A stretch of DNA of 64,000 bases from CAZBWE01 sp964495465. Lineage in GTDB: Bacteria > Planctomycetota > Phycisphaerae > Sedimentisphaerales > Anaerobacaceae. Position numbers and translations under genes: made by a program. The notes beneath the pieces were generated by a model. The model was not told where the DNA came from. It made no database searches and saw nothing but the letters and a program-made list of their open reading frames with translations. The stretch spans positions 1-64,000 of the forward strand of contig CAZBWE010000001.1 in NCBI GenBank assembly GCA_964495465.1, written 5' to 3'. This document shows positions 7,689 through 16,080 of this stretch, piece by piece; position 1 is the stretch's first letter, and every line of letters starts with the position of its first letter.

Positions 7689-9158
7689 TTACGGTGTTAC
7701 AAGCCCTGTCAGAATATAAATAACTTTAATACTCGGGGAAAATATTGCGAAAATTACAAATCCCACCATTGTCCCCATAATAAGCGTTACACAAGGCCAC
7801 ATTATATATCTGGCAAGATTGATACGGTAACTGTAGTTCGAGCGATAAAATGATTCGAGCATCTCTAATATCGTTAAAGTATTGCCCTGGTTTACCTGCT
7901 CATCAAACGCCCACGCCAAAGTAGTGCCTATTCCTTCTCCTTTAGCTGAAACCGAAATATTTTCACCGCTTTGGACCTTATCCAGCCAATTTTTCAGTCT
8001 TTTTCTAAAACGATTATTCACATCCAGACCAAGTGTATTAGCGATGGCATCGTTTACTGTGCAGCCGGCGTTAAGCGACAGCCGCAAAAGCTCAATCACC
8101 TGTACCATAGAGTAATTTCTCTCAAACCAGTGCAGAATCGGCAAGTGCCATTTAACAAAATCGCCAAATCGCGAAAGTAAATATGGCTTATCCGGCCGAC
8201 GAGGCCTAAACCTGACATAAATCGAAACAGGGATAACTATAGTAACTATAGCTGCGGCTACCAATCCGAACAGCCAGCCATATCTAAATGCAATAAAATT
8301 CGAAATTTCACATAAAAATTGAGTAGCAGCAGGAAGTCTTGCACCTTCAGTCATTTCTACCATAACATCGCTGAAAACAGGAACAACCTTCCAAACCAAT
8401 ACGAATACTATAAAGAACATAAAAGTTATTAATAACACCGGATAAAACGGATGAACCGGCCTGATTTTCATTCTCTCATCAGCACGAACTGTCATATCTG
8501 CTTCAATCGCACCGATTGCCTGCGGAAGCTGGTCAATCCGCTCAGCGGCAGCTATCATTGCCATTGCATAACCCGGGCATTTTGGATAGCCCCGCTTGAT
8601 AGATTCACTTAATGAATATCCCTGAATGAGCCATTTTTTTATTCTCTGCAATATTTTCGAGCGCTTGTCCTTTCGTCCCCCTGCTGCTGTTTCGAGAGCC
8701 ATCGGCAAAGGCAGATTCTGCCGCATACTCGAACCTATTGTCGAAATAACGTATGCGGCAACTGCATGGCGCGATGTCAGACCATAGATTATAATTGCAC
8801 CTATAAACAAAATAAAAAATCCAAGGCCGATAGCACCTAACGGACCAAACACAATACCCGCGCATACAATTAGAAGCAGAATAGCGATACCTCTAAGTAT
8901 CCATTTTGCCCAGAGCCGCGGCCATTCTTCAACATCCGGCTCACGCTTTTGCACTAAAATCATTAACAGAGTCGTAATGAAGATAACAGGAGCAAATATT
9001 CCCCCCCAGAATGTCTCGTCCAAAGCCGCAGCAAAACCCAATAACAAACAAACGATTGGTGACGTAACCAAAGCAATACCCGGCTTCTTATAACCTAAAA
9101 CCGCATAAAAAATTAAAATTAAAATCGCTATAATTGTAAACATACTTACACCAATCAT
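7689..9158 (-). CDS. divergent GspF/PilC-type membrane protein
   Basis: Second inner-membrane platform protein of the operon, about 489 residues. It differs from ordinary GspF in having about five extra hydrophobic segments in the first 140 residues, starting MIGVSMFTIIAILILIFYAV. Two T2SSF-like repeats follow. The first contains IGSSMRQNLPLPMALETAA, with a cytoplasmic arm ending before the membrane segment LLITFMFFIVFVLVW. The second contains LLRLSLNAGCTVNDAIANT and ends in FVIFAIFSPSIKVIYILTG. An open frame continues upstream to 9290, but the ATG at 9158 overlaps the stop of the GspF gene (TGATG), which is typical translational coupling, so that start is chosen. It presumably pairs with the GspF next door. 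Confidence 0.82.
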   Translation of the reverse strand: MIGVSMFTIIAILILIFYAVLGYKKPGIALVTSPIVCLLLGFAAALDETFWGGIFAPVIFITTLLMILVQKREPDVEEWPRLWAKWILRGIAILLLIVCAGIVFGPLGAIGLGFFILFIGAIIIYGLTSRHAVAAYVISTIGSSMRQNLPLPMALETAAGGRKDKRSKILQRIKKWLIQGYSLSESIKRGYPKCPGYAMAMIAAAERIDQLPQAIGAIEADMTVRADERMKIRPVHPFYPVLLITFMFFIVFVLVWKVVPVFSDVMVEMTEGARLPAATQFLCEISNFIAFRYGWLFGLVAAAIVTIVIPVSIYVRFRPRRPDKPYLLSRFGDFVKWHLPILHWFERNYSMVQVIELLRLSLNAGCTVNDAIANTLGLDVNNRFRKRLKNWLDKVQSGENISVSAKGEGIGTTLAWAFDEQVNQGNTLTILEMLESFYRSNYSYRINLARYIMWPCVTLIMGTMVGFVIFAIFSPSIKVIYILTGLVTP

Positions 9159-10360
9159 CAGACTCCGCCTAAAGCCGTAACTACCTGTATCATCGGCAAA
9201 AAAATCGAAAGAACCGCCAGGGCTACAAATCCCCCTACCGCGATTATCATAACGGGCAGCAAAACCGCCTGTAATCTCGCCTGGCCGCATTTTGCCTGCT
9301 CAGCATACATCTGTCCGAGACTATAGAGATTGTCCTGTAATTCGTTGCGCTGCGTTCCCAACTGGATGGAATACAAAAACAACCGTGGTATCATTCTGCA
9401 AAACTGCCCCGCCTCCAAGATATTTGCCCCCTGCTCAATTTGGCCCGCAAGAGCTTCACTTTCCAGGATTATTTTGGCACTTCCTGATGCATCTGAAGCT
9501 AATCTCAGACAAGCCGGCATATCACAACCAGCCGCGACCATCATCGCCATTGCCTCAGCCATCCTGCCCAGCACGCTGCTATGATATACCCTCCCTATAA
9601 TCGGTATTTTCAACAACAATGACTCTTTGAACCTGCGTCCCGCCGGATATCCTGAGAGCATCGATAAGATAATAATCAACAATATAACGATAATTACTAC
9701 TACTATCCAGAAAGGAACTACGTTTCTCGCGATACCGAAGAAGAACAAAGTAAGAGCGGGCATACGTGCACCCTCTACCATCTCTGTAAGTATCGGGACA
9801 AACTGCGGGATTATAATCAGAAATACCGCTGTTATTACCACAGCAGCCAGAGCCAGAATAACCGCAGGATAACACAATGCTTCAAAAATTATCCTCCTGG
9901 TTTGATTGGACAGCTCCAGATGCCTGTTCAGACTGGTAAGCATCTCGCTCAATCTCCCTGTTTCCACCCCCGCCTTTAATATCCGACCATATAAAGGCGG
10001 AAAATGCTTTTGTCTCTTTTCAAACGCATCCTCAATACTAACACCGGCCTCAAGCTCTTCAGCGATAGCGTTGACAAGTTTACGCATAGACTTTGAAGTG
10101 ACATCGTCTGCAAGCTCTCGCAGGCCTTTCTCCAGAGGAATACCAGCTTTTGTTATTGAAGCCAACTGCTGATTAAAAAGCATAAATTCGTTCCTGCCGA
10201 TGGATGTCTTGGGTCTTGGAGCTTTGGCCTCTTCAATAGAATTTACGGTAAGCTGCATCTGTTTGAGCTGTTCGCCCACCTCGTCCCGCGAAGCCGCTTC
10301 AATAGTGCCTCTCATCAGCCGGCCGGCCGATGTCAGTGCATTATATTCAAACGTCGCCAT
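9158..10360 (-). CDS. type II secretion / type IV pilus platform protein GspF/PilC
   Basis: Canonical GspF/PilC of 400 residues, the normal size. The N-terminal segment MATFEYNALTSAGRLMRGTI is the family opening. The first T2SSF domain contains LASITKAGIPLEKGLRELA and ETGRLSEMLTSL, and the second AMMVAAGCDMPACLRLASD. Membrane helices lie near residues 165-190, 215-240 and 370-395, the last followed by the family end FLPMIQVVTALGG. The protein forms the inner-membrane platform that couples the assembly ATPase to pseudopilin insertion. It overlaps the start of the second GspF-like gene by one base and follows the secreted-protein gene by about 34 bases. Confidence 0.93.
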   Translation of the reverse strand: MATFEYNALTSAGRLMRGTIEAASRDEVGEQLKQMQLTVNSIEEAKAPRPKTSIGRNEFMLFNQQLASITKAGIPLEKGLRELADDVTSKSMRKLVNAIAEELEAGVSIEDAFEKRQKHFPPLYGRILKAGVETGRLSEMLTSLNRHLELSNQTRRIIFEALCYPAVILALAAVVITAVFLIIIPQFVPILTEMVEGARMPALTLFFFGIARNVVPFWIVVVIIVILLIIILSMLSGYPAGRRFKESLLLKIPIIGRVYHSSVLGRMAEAMAMMVAAGCDMPACLRLASDASGSAKIILESEALAGQIEQGANILEAGQFCRMIPRLFLYSIQLGTQRNELQDNLYSLGQMYAEQAKCGQARLQAVLLPVMIIAVGGFVALAVLSIFLPMIQVVTALGGV

Positions 10361-10394
10361 TTTAAATTTCCTCGAGCTAAACTTTTAAGTTTTA

Positions 10395-11345
10395 TTATTC
10401 CAATTTTAATTCGTATTGTACCGAATCCTCATCAGTTCCTCCTTCCGGAATGGGCCCTTCCAATACTGCCTGAGTGCCGGCAGTGCTGCGATAAATAAAC
10501 AGCTTATTTTTTACAGGGTCATCCGGAATGGTTACTTCATTGATTTCTCCGAGATTGTCGGGAAATTTGCCATCATGAATAGCTGCGTAGAGACGCAATG
10601 CCTCGATGCATTGGAGGACAGCAACGTGACGGTCTAATCTGTTCATTAACAAGCGTATCTTGTTTCTCACTTCCGGCATTTCCAGTTCTGTCTGTTGGGT
10701 CAGGTCGATAAACGGCTTCGGCAAATCCTGCAAGGCCCAATAAAGATTAGGTGCATCTTGCCCTTGAATTAACTCCTCCATCTGTTTCAATGTGATTGCA
10801 GCCGTTGCTACACCTATCAAGCCCTGGACGAGAGTGGGAGCTTTGTCTAAGTGCTTTGCCATAGCAAAGCCGGTCTTAATAGTACAAATCGCCTCGTTGT
10901 ATTTACCCCTAACGATTTGAACCCGGCTCTGCAAAGCAAGGAGGAAAGCCAGCTTTCTATATCCACGAAGCTCCTCAGTAGTCGTGCCGACTTCCACAGC
11001 CGGCCAGTTGCACTGCTTGCATTTGGAAGCCTGTTGGATTAATTGCAGCGTGGGTTTGAGCTGCTGCAGCATCGCTTGTGCCTGTTCCTGGGGCAATTTA
11101 TTCAATGGTTCATGAATCCACTGGTTAATCTGGTCTTCCTGTAAATCTTTGGGCATTGATTGAACCGCTTTATTATAAAATGGCACTGCATCCGAATCAC
11201 TGCATTCACTATCCCTCGGAAGAAACTGATACTTGTCTTTCGGCTCCGGTGCTTTTGCCGGGTGCAGTGTTAATTCTATCGTGCGAGCGTGCACAGAAAC
11301 AGCAGCGAGACACAAAACAATAAAGCACCTCAGTTTGCTTCTCAT
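10395..11345 (-). CDS. secreted protein of secretion operon, pseudopilin-like C-terminal segment
   Basis: Exported protein of about 316 residues with a signal peptide (MRSKLRCFIVLCLAAVSVHA). The middle is helical, with repeated Gln/Leu-rich helices. The last 90 residues carry a segment of the type LRLYAAIHDGKFPDNLGEI followed by IPDDP and a Tyr-containing strand, which resembles the C-terminal part of GspG-type pseudopilins and related planctomycete proteins. The ATG at 11345 has an AAAGG ribosome-binding site and avoids overlapping the ATPase gene; an in-frame ATG 42 bases upstream would overlap it. The gene lies between the ATPase and GspF genes, so it is probably made together with the apparatus. 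I do not know its function; a secretion substrate or a periplasmic assembly factor are both possible. Confidence 0.6.
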   Translation of the reverse strand: MRSKLRCFIVLCLAAVSVHARTIELTLHPAKAPEPKDKYQFLPRDSECSDSDAVPFYNKAVQSMPKDLQEDQINQWIHEPLNKLPQEQAQAMLQQLKPTLQLIQQASKCKQCNWPAVEVGTTTEELRGYRKLAFLLALQSRVQIVRGKYNEAICTIKTGFAMAKHLDKAPTLVQGLIGVATAAITLKQMEELIQGQDAPNLYWALQDLPKPFIDLTQQTELEMPEVRNKIRLLMNRLDRHVAVLQCIEALRLYAAIHDGKFPDNLGEINEVTIPDDPVKNKLFIYRSTAGTQAVLEGPIPEGGTDEDSVQYELKLE

Positions 11346-11373
11346 AACAAAAGTACCTTTCTCATAAATACGA

Positions 11374-12543
11374 TTAAACGATGCCACATACCTTATTCAG
11401 TTCTTCCTGTGTCGTAACGCCATCATCAACCAGGCGCTGGCCGTCGGCCAGTATATTCGTATGGCCCCTGCTCATTAACAGCGCTTCAAGCTCTTCGAGG
11501 TCGGCCTTGGCCAAAATGGCTTTTCGCAAATGGCCGTCCAGTTGAACCATTTCCGCTATTAACACCCGGCCTTTATAGCCGGTATTAAAACAGTCGTCAC
11601 ATCCTGCTGCTTCAAACACACCTGCTTCAACCTGCCTCTTACATTTTGTGCAAAGTTTTCTGATAAGCCGCTGGTTCAAAACTGCTGAAATACTTGATGT
11701 TACCTGATACGGCTCAATTCCCATCTCCAGCAATCGTAAAAGCGCCCCTGCAGGTGCGCCGCTGTGCATCGTGCTCATTAGCAGATGTCCTGTTAGTCCT
11801 GCTTCGATAGCTATCCTCGCAGTCTCAGCGTCCCTAATCTCTCCGAGCATCAAGACCTGCGGGTCCTGCCGTAACAGCGACCGTAGTGCCATCGGAAATG
11901 TCATCTCGCCTCGAGGTGTAATCTGAACCTGTGTAGCTCCTTCAATCCTGATTTCCACAGGGTCTTCAAGGGTTACAATACTCTTACCTGAAAAATTCTT
12001 TAGAATGTGCCTCAAAACAGCAGCGAGCGTTGTGCTCTTGCCGCTGCCTGCCGGGCCGGTCAGGAGCAGGACTCCCTGGTTTTGGGCAGCAATTGTCCTC
12101 AAAACTGCATAGATTCGCTCTGAAAAACCCAGCTGCCCCAATTCAATAAGCTCAATATTGCTGTAAAACAATCGCACAACTGCTCGCTGGCCGTAGATTG
12201 TTGGAAAAATCGCCAGACGCTGGTCAATAATCGCACCGGTCTGATCTTTGGTAATCTCAATCCGGCCTTCCTGCGGAATATCGTTACGATACGTCAGAAG
12301 CCCTCCCAATACTTTCAGCCGTGCAATAATATTGTCGGATATGGATTTAGGCAGTTTTTCTACTATGTTTAAGACGCCATCGAGACGAAATTTTACCACT
12401 AATTCAGCCCCCGTTGGCTCAAAATGGACATCACTGGCACCAAATTCCACTGCTTTTTCGAGCAAATCATCCACCAAAGATACCACATCCTGCGCATCTT
12501 TCTTGTGCTCATAAGCTCTGTTATTATAATCACTTACGCTCAT
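11374..12543 (-). CDS. GspE/PilB-family assembly ATPase (short form)
   Basis: ATPase of 389 residues powering pseudopilus assembly. It lacks the N-terminal MshEN/N1 domain of typical GspE or PilB (about 550-600 residues) and starts directly with the N2 domain (ASDVHFEPTGAELVVKFRLDG). Walker A is GPAGSGKSTT near 165, the Asp box reads LEDPVEI, Walker B MLGEIRDAETARIA, and the His box MSTMH. A zinc-type module with four cysteines (CTKC ... CDDC) lies near residues 304-330 and is followed by NTGYKGRVLIAE. It is the first gene of the minus-strand operon, and the ECF sigma gene diverges from the same 193-bp spacer. A second, full-length ATPase of the family lies at 14149. Confidence 0.9.
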   Translation of the reverse strand: MSVSDYNNRAYEHKKDAQDVVSLVDDLLEKAVEFGASDVHFEPTGAELVVKFRLDGVLNIVEKLPKSISDNIIARLKVLGGLLTYRNDIPQEGRIEITKDQTGAIIDQRLAIFPTIYGQRAVVRLFYSNIELIELGQLGFSERIYAVLRTIAAQNQGVLLLTGPAGSGKSTTLAAVLRHILKNFSGKSIVTLEDPVEIRIEGATQVQITPRGEMTFPMALRSLLRQDPQVLMLGEIRDAETARIAIEAGLTGHLLMSTMHSGAPAGALLRLLEMGIEPYQVTSSISAVLNQRLIRKLCTKCKRQVEAGVFEAAGCDDCFNTGYKGRVLIAEMVQLDGHLRKAILAKADLEELEALLMSRGHTNILADGQRLVDDGVTTQEELNKVCGIV

Positions 12544-12736
12544 AAAATGATTTTATCCCACAAAAATCATTAATTTTTAGCTATCTCTATCCGCACAATA
12601 AGACGCAAATGCCCATCCAAGCGTTACCTAAAAAACAAAGTTTTTTTTACCACAATTGCTATGTTTTTTGTTAACATATTGTTATGGGCTGCGTCTTAAA
12701 ATGTAGAGAAGTATAAATAGGAAAAACTGGGTTTTT

Positions 12737-13306
12737 ATGTTCGATAAGACAGCCAGCTATGGACTTGTTTGGGATTTGACCGTCTCCGAAGCCATAGACG
12801 AAAGTCAGCGTTGGGTATTGTCCACAATGCAAAGGCACGGCCAAGAGTTAGTTACTATGCTCTGGCGAATTCTGGGCAATGAACAGGATGTTTGCGACGC
12901 TTATCAGAATACGTTTCTTCAGCTGGCCCACTACGAAGGAGGGGAAAAACCCGAACATATAAAAGCGTATATCTTCCGCACGGCAAACAACGTGGCAATA
13001 TCGATGTTAAGACGCAGCGTTGCCGAAAGAAACAGGTTGTCAGCAGCAGTCATTAGCACAAAAAACACAAGCTCTCCTGCAAATGAGCTTGACTCCAAAT
13101 ACCTGCAGGAAAATTTAAGACGATATATAGCACAATTGCCTGAACATTTAAGAAACGTAATAACGCTGCGCGACCTGGCAGAATTATCTTACACACAGAT
13201 TGGCAGGATATTGGGAATATCAGCGGCAACCGCGAGAGTCTATAGGTGTAAAGCGATTCAATTATTAGCTGTATGGATGAGGAAGGAAGAGCAAAAGATA
13301 CTATGA
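12737..13306 (+). CDS. ECF-type RNA polymerase sigma factor
   Basis: Extracytoplasmic-function sigma-70 family protein of 189 residues with region 2 (GNEQDVCDAYQNTFLQLAHY, then YIFRTANNVAISMLRR) and region 4 (LPEHLRNVITLRDLAELSYTQ followed by the helix-turn-helix IGRILGISAATARVYRCKAI). It recruits RNA polymerase to a target promoter set. The downstream gene overlaps by four bases and encodes a Zn-finger-like single-pass membrane protein, a typical anti-sigma arrangement. It diverges from the secretion operon at 12543, so that operon is a plausible target; this is inference. In the spacer there is a small inverted repeat TAACA-TAT-TGTTA (12672-12684). Confidence 0.9.
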   Translation: MFDKTASYGLVWDLTVSEAIDESQRWVLSTMQRHGQELVTMLWRILGNEQDVCDAYQNTFLQLAHYEGGEKPEHIKAYIFRTANNVAISMLRRSVAERNRLSAAVISTKNTSSPANELDSKYLQENLRRYIAQLPEHLRNVITLRDLAELSYTQIGRILGISAATARVYRCKAIQLLAVWMRKEEQKIL

Positions 13307-13797
13307 AAACTCGCAACTCAAAAAACAAATGCAGACAAATCAGAACTTGGCTGCAGAAAGCCATAAGCAACCGAATCAACCTTAATACCGGCTGGATACA
13401 AACCCACATTGCAAATTGTCCAAGATGCCAGCAGCGATTAGCTTCGGTCGGTAAAGTTTACTTTGCGCTGTCGGTTGTGAAATCACAGCCTCATAATCTT
13501 GATTTACTAATGCGAGCAAACACACAGGCCATTAGCACTCTGAAACACAGTCTCCAGCAAGCACCAAAAACCAAGAAGCTAAAAACAATGCTACCTGAAC
13601 CGAAACCGATGGAAAGATGTGGCAAGTATGCTCATTCTATAGCGAATGTAGCTGCATGCATTATAATTCTGCTGCTTATGAAGATTGGTGTTTTTTCCTC
13701 TATGGACAAGTTCCAAACCGAAGGCCAAAAAGCCATCAAGCAGTATTATGCCAGCCATATAGGCAAAGACCTGACAGATGAGATATTCACCGCCTAA
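13303..13797 (+). CDS. putative membrane anti-sigma factor
   Basis: Protein of 164 residues, starting at the ATG at 13303 that overlaps the sigma stop (ATGA); the GGAAGGAAGA at 13281-13290 is a strong ribosome-binding site. An in-frame ATG at 13273 is less likely. An HIANCPRCQQRL segment near residue 37 matches the H-x3-C-x2-C pattern of ZAS anti-sigma domains. One transmembrane helix follows near residues 108-125 (IANVAACIIILLLMKIGVF), with a short C-terminal tail. It most likely holds the adjacent sigma factor inactive at the membrane. The periplasmic part is too small for a sensor domain of its own. Confidence 0.7.
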   Translation: MKTRNSKNKCRQIRTWLQKAISNRINLNTGWIQTHIANCPRCQQRLASVGKVYFALSVVKSQPHNLDLLMRANTQAISTLKHSLQQAPKTKKLKTMLPEPKPMERCGKYAHSIANVAACIIILLLMKIGVFSSMDKFQTEGQKAIKQYYASHIGKDLTDEIFTA

Positions 13798-14148
13798 TCA
13801 GCGATATTCTAAACAACTCCCATAATAATCTCATCATGGTAATTTTCAAAAAGACATTATTTTGTAATTGCCATCAAAACATCCCAAAACGAAAGTTCCA
13901 CCTTACCCCCGGAAGCAATTTCATATCGGACGCAGAAAAAATGCCGCTTTTTTACCCTGAGCCGATTTGATTAGCCCGAAAATACTTTTTATATTTTACT
14001 TGACGGCTTTCACGACAATATTGCACACACTTTTTAATTGCTTGTGAGGAGAAAAAAACAGAATTCCGACTATGTTCGTTTGAAAATAGTTCTACCCTTA
14101 TTTGCAATAAAAACATTAACCCTGTCTTTTTGAGGTATTATTAGAATT
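13798..14148 (+). other. intergenic region without recognised gene
   Basis: This 351-base spacer precedes the second PilB/GspE gene. It is AT-rich, with several poly-A and poly-T runs. No ORF of note, tRNA or clear sigma-70 promoter pair was seen; the ribosome-binding site for the downstream gene is the weak TTGAGG near 14132. An ECF-type promoter may be hidden here but cannot be called by eye. Confidence 0.5.
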
Positions 14149-16017
14149 ATGACACGGCTTTTCGGATTCGGACTTAAAGAGAATTGGTCTGACGATAACG
14201 GTGCTGGTGACTATTACAGCAACAATTCTGCAGAGGAAATCAAAGGGCTGTCAAACCTGTACAGCCCACAAGAGGAAAGTTCCGTTCATATCCGGGACAT
14301 CGCCGATGTTCTCTGCGAAACCGGAAAGATTACTTCCGACCAGCTCTCCTATATAAGACAAACCCAGGAAAAACAACCCGGCTGCGATGTCACCCAAGTA
14401 ATCCTTGAATCAAAATTAGCTGATGAGCCGGAGATTTCAATGGCTCGAGCGAGCTTGTTTGGATTCGAGTTTCGCCGGATTGAGCCGGAGCAAGTTGACA
14501 ACCAGGTATTCGACAAACTTGAACTTAACTACATAAAAAGCAACCACATCATGCCTATAGCTGTAAACGACCAAACACTGGTAGTAGCAACAAGCCGACC
14601 TGCAGATTTATTTATCATAGAAGACGTGAAAAGACAAACACGGATGGACATCGAGGTGGTCGTATGCTCTGATGAAGACATAAACAAAGTCTGCAATGCG
14701 TTTGAGAAAGACAATGCCGACTACCGCCTCGATGACATTATAAGCGATATGACGGATGTTGAGGTGATTCAGGACCAGCAGGAAGAGTCCGAGGACCTCG
14801 AAAAAATGGCAGGCCAATCACCTGTTATTAAATTCGTCAATTATCTAATTAGCAACGCTATACATGAAGGTGCCAGTGACATCCATATCGAACCGAAGGA
14901 AAAGTTCACAAGGATAAGATATCGCATAGATGGGGTGCTTTTTGAAACAATGCAATCACCGTCAAAAATGCACCCGGCAATCGTATCCCGAATTAAAATT
15001 ATGGCCAATCTCGATATATCAGAAAGACGGCTCCCACAAGATGGACAAATTTCAGTTATCGTAAGCAGCAGAGAAATTGACCTGCGAGTCTCAACCTTAC
15101 CAACGAATCACGGAGAAAAAGTCGTCATACGTATTCTGGACAGTAAATCGATTATAAGAGAGCTTGAGCAGTTAGGTATGGAGCCGTCGGTATGCACCGA
15201 TTTTCGCCGGCAGATAGCACTACCTCACGGGATTTTGCTTGTTACAGGTCCTACCGGCTCCGGCAAAAGCACAACGTTGTATTCGGCTTTGTGCCAGATG
15301 GACAGCGAGAAATTAAATATTTCCACAGTCGAAGATCCTGTCGAACTACAGCTTGATTTTTGCAATCAAGTGCAAATTAACGAAAAAATCGGCCTAAATT
15401 TTGCCTCAGCACTGCGGAGTTTGCTGCGCCAGGACCCGGATGTAATGATGATTGGTGAGATACGTGATAATGAGACCGCCCGTATCGCGGTCCAGGCCGC
15501 TCTGACGGGGCACTTAGTTCTTTCCACATTACACACAAACGATGCGGCCAGTAGTATTACCCGGCTGGTCAATATCGGCATTGACCCCTATCTGATAGCT
15601 GCATCACTAAACACAGTGCTTGCCCAGCGATTAGTCAGAAAGATTTGTCCGAAGTGCAAGCAAACTTACCAGATGCCGGAGAATATGTGGAAACACATAG
15701 AAAACTCAGGGGTTCAGCCGGAACAGCTCTTTCATGGTGTCGGCTGTGATTATTGCAGGGGCTCAGGTTATTTAGGCAGAGTGGGTATTTATGAGCTGCT
15801 GGTCATTAACGATACATTCAGAGATATAATCAATAAAGACTCTTCCGTCAGCAATATACGTCGTGAGTTCCGTGAAAGCGGCCGGCTGAGTTTGTTCAAT
15901 GACGGGATTATAAAAGTAAAACAAGGCCTGACAACAATAGAAGAAGTATTAAGGGTCACAGAAGTTTGCAACGAACCATCTGAAGCAGGCCGCAATGAAA
16001 ACGCAAATCCCGGCTAA
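14149..16017 (+). CDS. PilB/GspE assembly ATPase, full length
   Basis: Cytoplasmic assembly ATPase of 622 residues with the complete domain order. An MshEN-type N-terminal region (VHIRDIADVLCETGKITSDQ, then a second helical unit up to about 190) is followed by the N2 domain (GASDIHIEPKEKFTRIRYRIDG near 243) and the RecA-like ATPase domain. The latter has Walker A GPTGSGKSTT near 366, the Asp box VEDPVELQ, Walker B MMIGEIRDNETARIA near 425 and the His box STLHTNDA. A four-cysteine zinc module (CPKC ... CDYC) lies near 500-545. It drives pilus or pseudopilus polymerisation. It is not adjacent to other pilus genes but is followed after 63 bases by the GrpE-like/Hsp70/TerB set, possibly in one transcript. 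Confidence 0.92.
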   Translation: MTRLFGFGLKENWSDDNGAGDYYSNNSAEEIKGLSNLYSPQEESSVHIRDIADVLCETGKITSDQLSYIRQTQEKQPGCDVTQVILESKLADEPEISMARASLFGFEFRRIEPEQVDNQVFDKLELNYIKSNHIMPIAVNDQTLVVATSRPADLFIIEDVKRQTRMDIEVVVCSDEDINKVCNAFEKDNADYRLDDIISDMTDVEVIQDQQEESEDLEKMAGQSPVIKFVNYLISNAIHEGASDIHIEPKEKFTRIRYRIDGVLFETMQSPSKMHPAIVSRIKIMANLDISERRLPQDGQISVIVSSREIDLRVSTLPTNHGEKVVIRILDSKSIIRELEQLGMEPSVCTDFRRQIALPHGILLVTGPTGSGKSTTLYSALCQMDSEKLNISTVEDPVELQLDFCNQVQINEKIGLNFASALRSLLRQDPDVMMIGEIRDNETARIAVQAALTGHLVLSTLHTNDAASSITRLVNIGIDPYLIAASLNTVLAQRLVRKICPKCKQTYQMPENMWKHIENSGVQPEQLFHGVGCDYCRGSGYLGRVGIYELLVINDTFRDIINKDSSVSNIRREFRESGRLSLFNDGIIKVKQGLTTIEEVLRVTEVCNEPSEAGRNENANPG

Positions 16018-16080
16018 CGCAGATAAGTATTAAGGATAAACACGAAAAAGTTTATCTGAATAAACAACAGTTTTTGGATT

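Noticed and set aside
9159..9290. Extended N-terminus of the second GspF-like protein
   Set aside because: The extra 44 residues overlap the GspF gene in another frame and lack a ribosome-binding site; the TGATG start at 9158 fits the operon.
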